Of a stretch of 5,291 nt of DNA, positions 5,216 through 5,291 are shown one piece after another (position 1 is the stretch's first letter; every line of letters starts with the position of its first letter). The DNA comes from Oligoflexia bacterium. GTDB taxonomy: Bacteria; Bdellovibrionota; UBA1018. The translations under genes and the position numbers were made by a program. The notes beneath the pieces were generated by a model, which was not told the origin of the DNA, searched no databases, and was given only the letters and a program-made list of their open reading frames with translations. The stretch lies in assembly GCA_903854365.1 (NCBI GenBank), contig CAINWE010000206.1, positions 1 through 5,291 on the forward strand. The letters run 5' to 3'.

Positions 5216-5291
5216 CTTCTAGGGGTTCGCACCCCAAAGACTCTAATCCGAGTCTTCTAATATTATTCGCGGCATTCTTGTCCGCATTCTC
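5196..5291 (-). CDS. tnpB: TnpB (IS200/IS605-type RNA-guided nuclease), C-terminal 31 residues
   Basis: Read from 5291 to 5196 on the minus strand, the frame is open from the window edge and ends in TAA (rc of 5196-5198). It begins E-NADKNAANNI-RRLG and ends in LEAPAIAC. The NADxNAAxNI motif directly follows the zinc-ribbon in TnpB and related proteins. Its Asp (residue 4 here, codon rc of 5280-5282) corresponds to the third RuvC catalytic acid by family knowledge. The rest of the protein, and any tnpA transposase partner, lie beyond the window, so intactness cannot be judged. TnpB is an RNA-guided DNA endonuclease that uses a guide RNA overlapping its own 3' end. The gene converges on the exported-protein gene, with 19 bases between the two stops. 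Confidence 0.85.
   Translation of the reverse strand, partial: ENADKNAANNIRRLGLESLGCEPLEAPAIAC

Larger units (their letters stand above)
5173..5291 (-). mobile_element. Right end of an IS200/IS605-family (or lone-TnpB IS1341-type) element, partial
   Basis: The element is inferred from the tnpB 3' end, the subterminal hairpin and its position hard against the end of a host gene. Its right end faces left in this window. The boundary near 5173 is inferred from the ATCAC-like motif and is uncertain by several bases. The left end, its target-adjacent motif and any tnpA are not in the window. Elements of this family have no terminal inverted repeats and make no target duplication, so neither is expected. 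Confidence 0.55.
5174..5291 (-). ncRNA. Probable TnpB guide RNA scaffold (omegaRNA/reRNA), partial
   Basis: In TnpB systems the guide RNA is transcribed in the same direction as tnpB, overlaps the 3' end of the gene, ends its scaffold at the element's right end, and takes its guide from the adjoining host DNA. Here several hairpins line up in this stretch. They are GCGG/CCGC (5269-5272 with 5282-5285), AAGACTC/GAGTCTT (5237-5243 with 5250-5256), GGGG/CCCC (5222-5225 with 5232-5235) and the large one at 5182-5215. After the last, the minus strand reads GGGAGTAATCAC; ATCAC (rc of 5173-5177) is a plausible terminal motif of the element. The 5' end lies outside the window and the 3' boundary is an estimate, so 5174 is approximate. 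Confidence 0.5.

Noticed and set aside
5222..5235. GGGGTTCGCACCCC, resembling a tRNA T-arm
   Set aside because: The loop is six bases instead of seven and no acceptor, anticodon or D arm can be drawn around it. It is better explained as part of the tnpB 3' end and its guide-RNA scaffold.

Overview
The window looks like an ordinary chromosomal stretch of a Gram-negative bacterium. It carries a bifunctional penicillin-binding protein of PBP1b type and two proteins with Sec signal peptides. GC content appears near the middle of the range. A deltaproteobacterial or Bdellovibrionota-type host would fit the mixture of genes, but this is a weak inference and the window contains no taxonomic marker.

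Left part, + strand. Positions 1-1407 hold the 3' two-thirds or so of a class A penicillin-binding protein gene, open at the window edge, with all three transpeptidase motifs. A hot-dog fold acyl-CoA thioesterase (1427-1834) follows after 19 bases and is probably cotranscribed. A 93-base gap containing a long imperfect inverted repeat leads to a deoxyhypusine-synthase-family gene (1928-2905). That protein keeps the catalytic lysine and its WGK context, but several polyamine-pocket positions differ from the eukaryotic enzyme. A homospermidine-synthase-like or other polyamine activity is therefore more likely than hypusine formation.

Middle. A minus-strand gene (2899-3552) converges on the synthase gene, and the two overlap by 7 bases at their stop codons. 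It encodes an exported Gly/His/Trp-rich protein with four perfect 12-residue repeats (36 bp each) and a small four-cysteine C-terminal domain. The 313-base divergent gap 3553-3865 holds an 18-bp palindrome and no convincing gene.

Right part, + strand. A 120-residue thioredoxin-fold protein of the ArsC/Spx/YffB family (3866-4228, CxxC) is followed 48 bases later by an unrecognised exported 299-residue protein (4277-5176), whose ribosome-binding site lies in a hairpin.

The right edge carries something easy to miss. Read on the minus strand, 5291 down to 5196 encodes the last 31 residues of a TnpB (IS200/IS605-type RNA-guided nuclease), including the NADxNAAxNI motif that supplies the last RuvC acidic residue. 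Strong hairpins run through this coding end and past its stop, as expected for a TnpB-associated guide RNA (omegaRNA/reRNA) and the element's right end. The element abuts, or possibly includes, the stop codon of the exported-protein gene. A guide copied from the flank would then be antisense to that gene's 3' end. The rest of the element lies outside the window.
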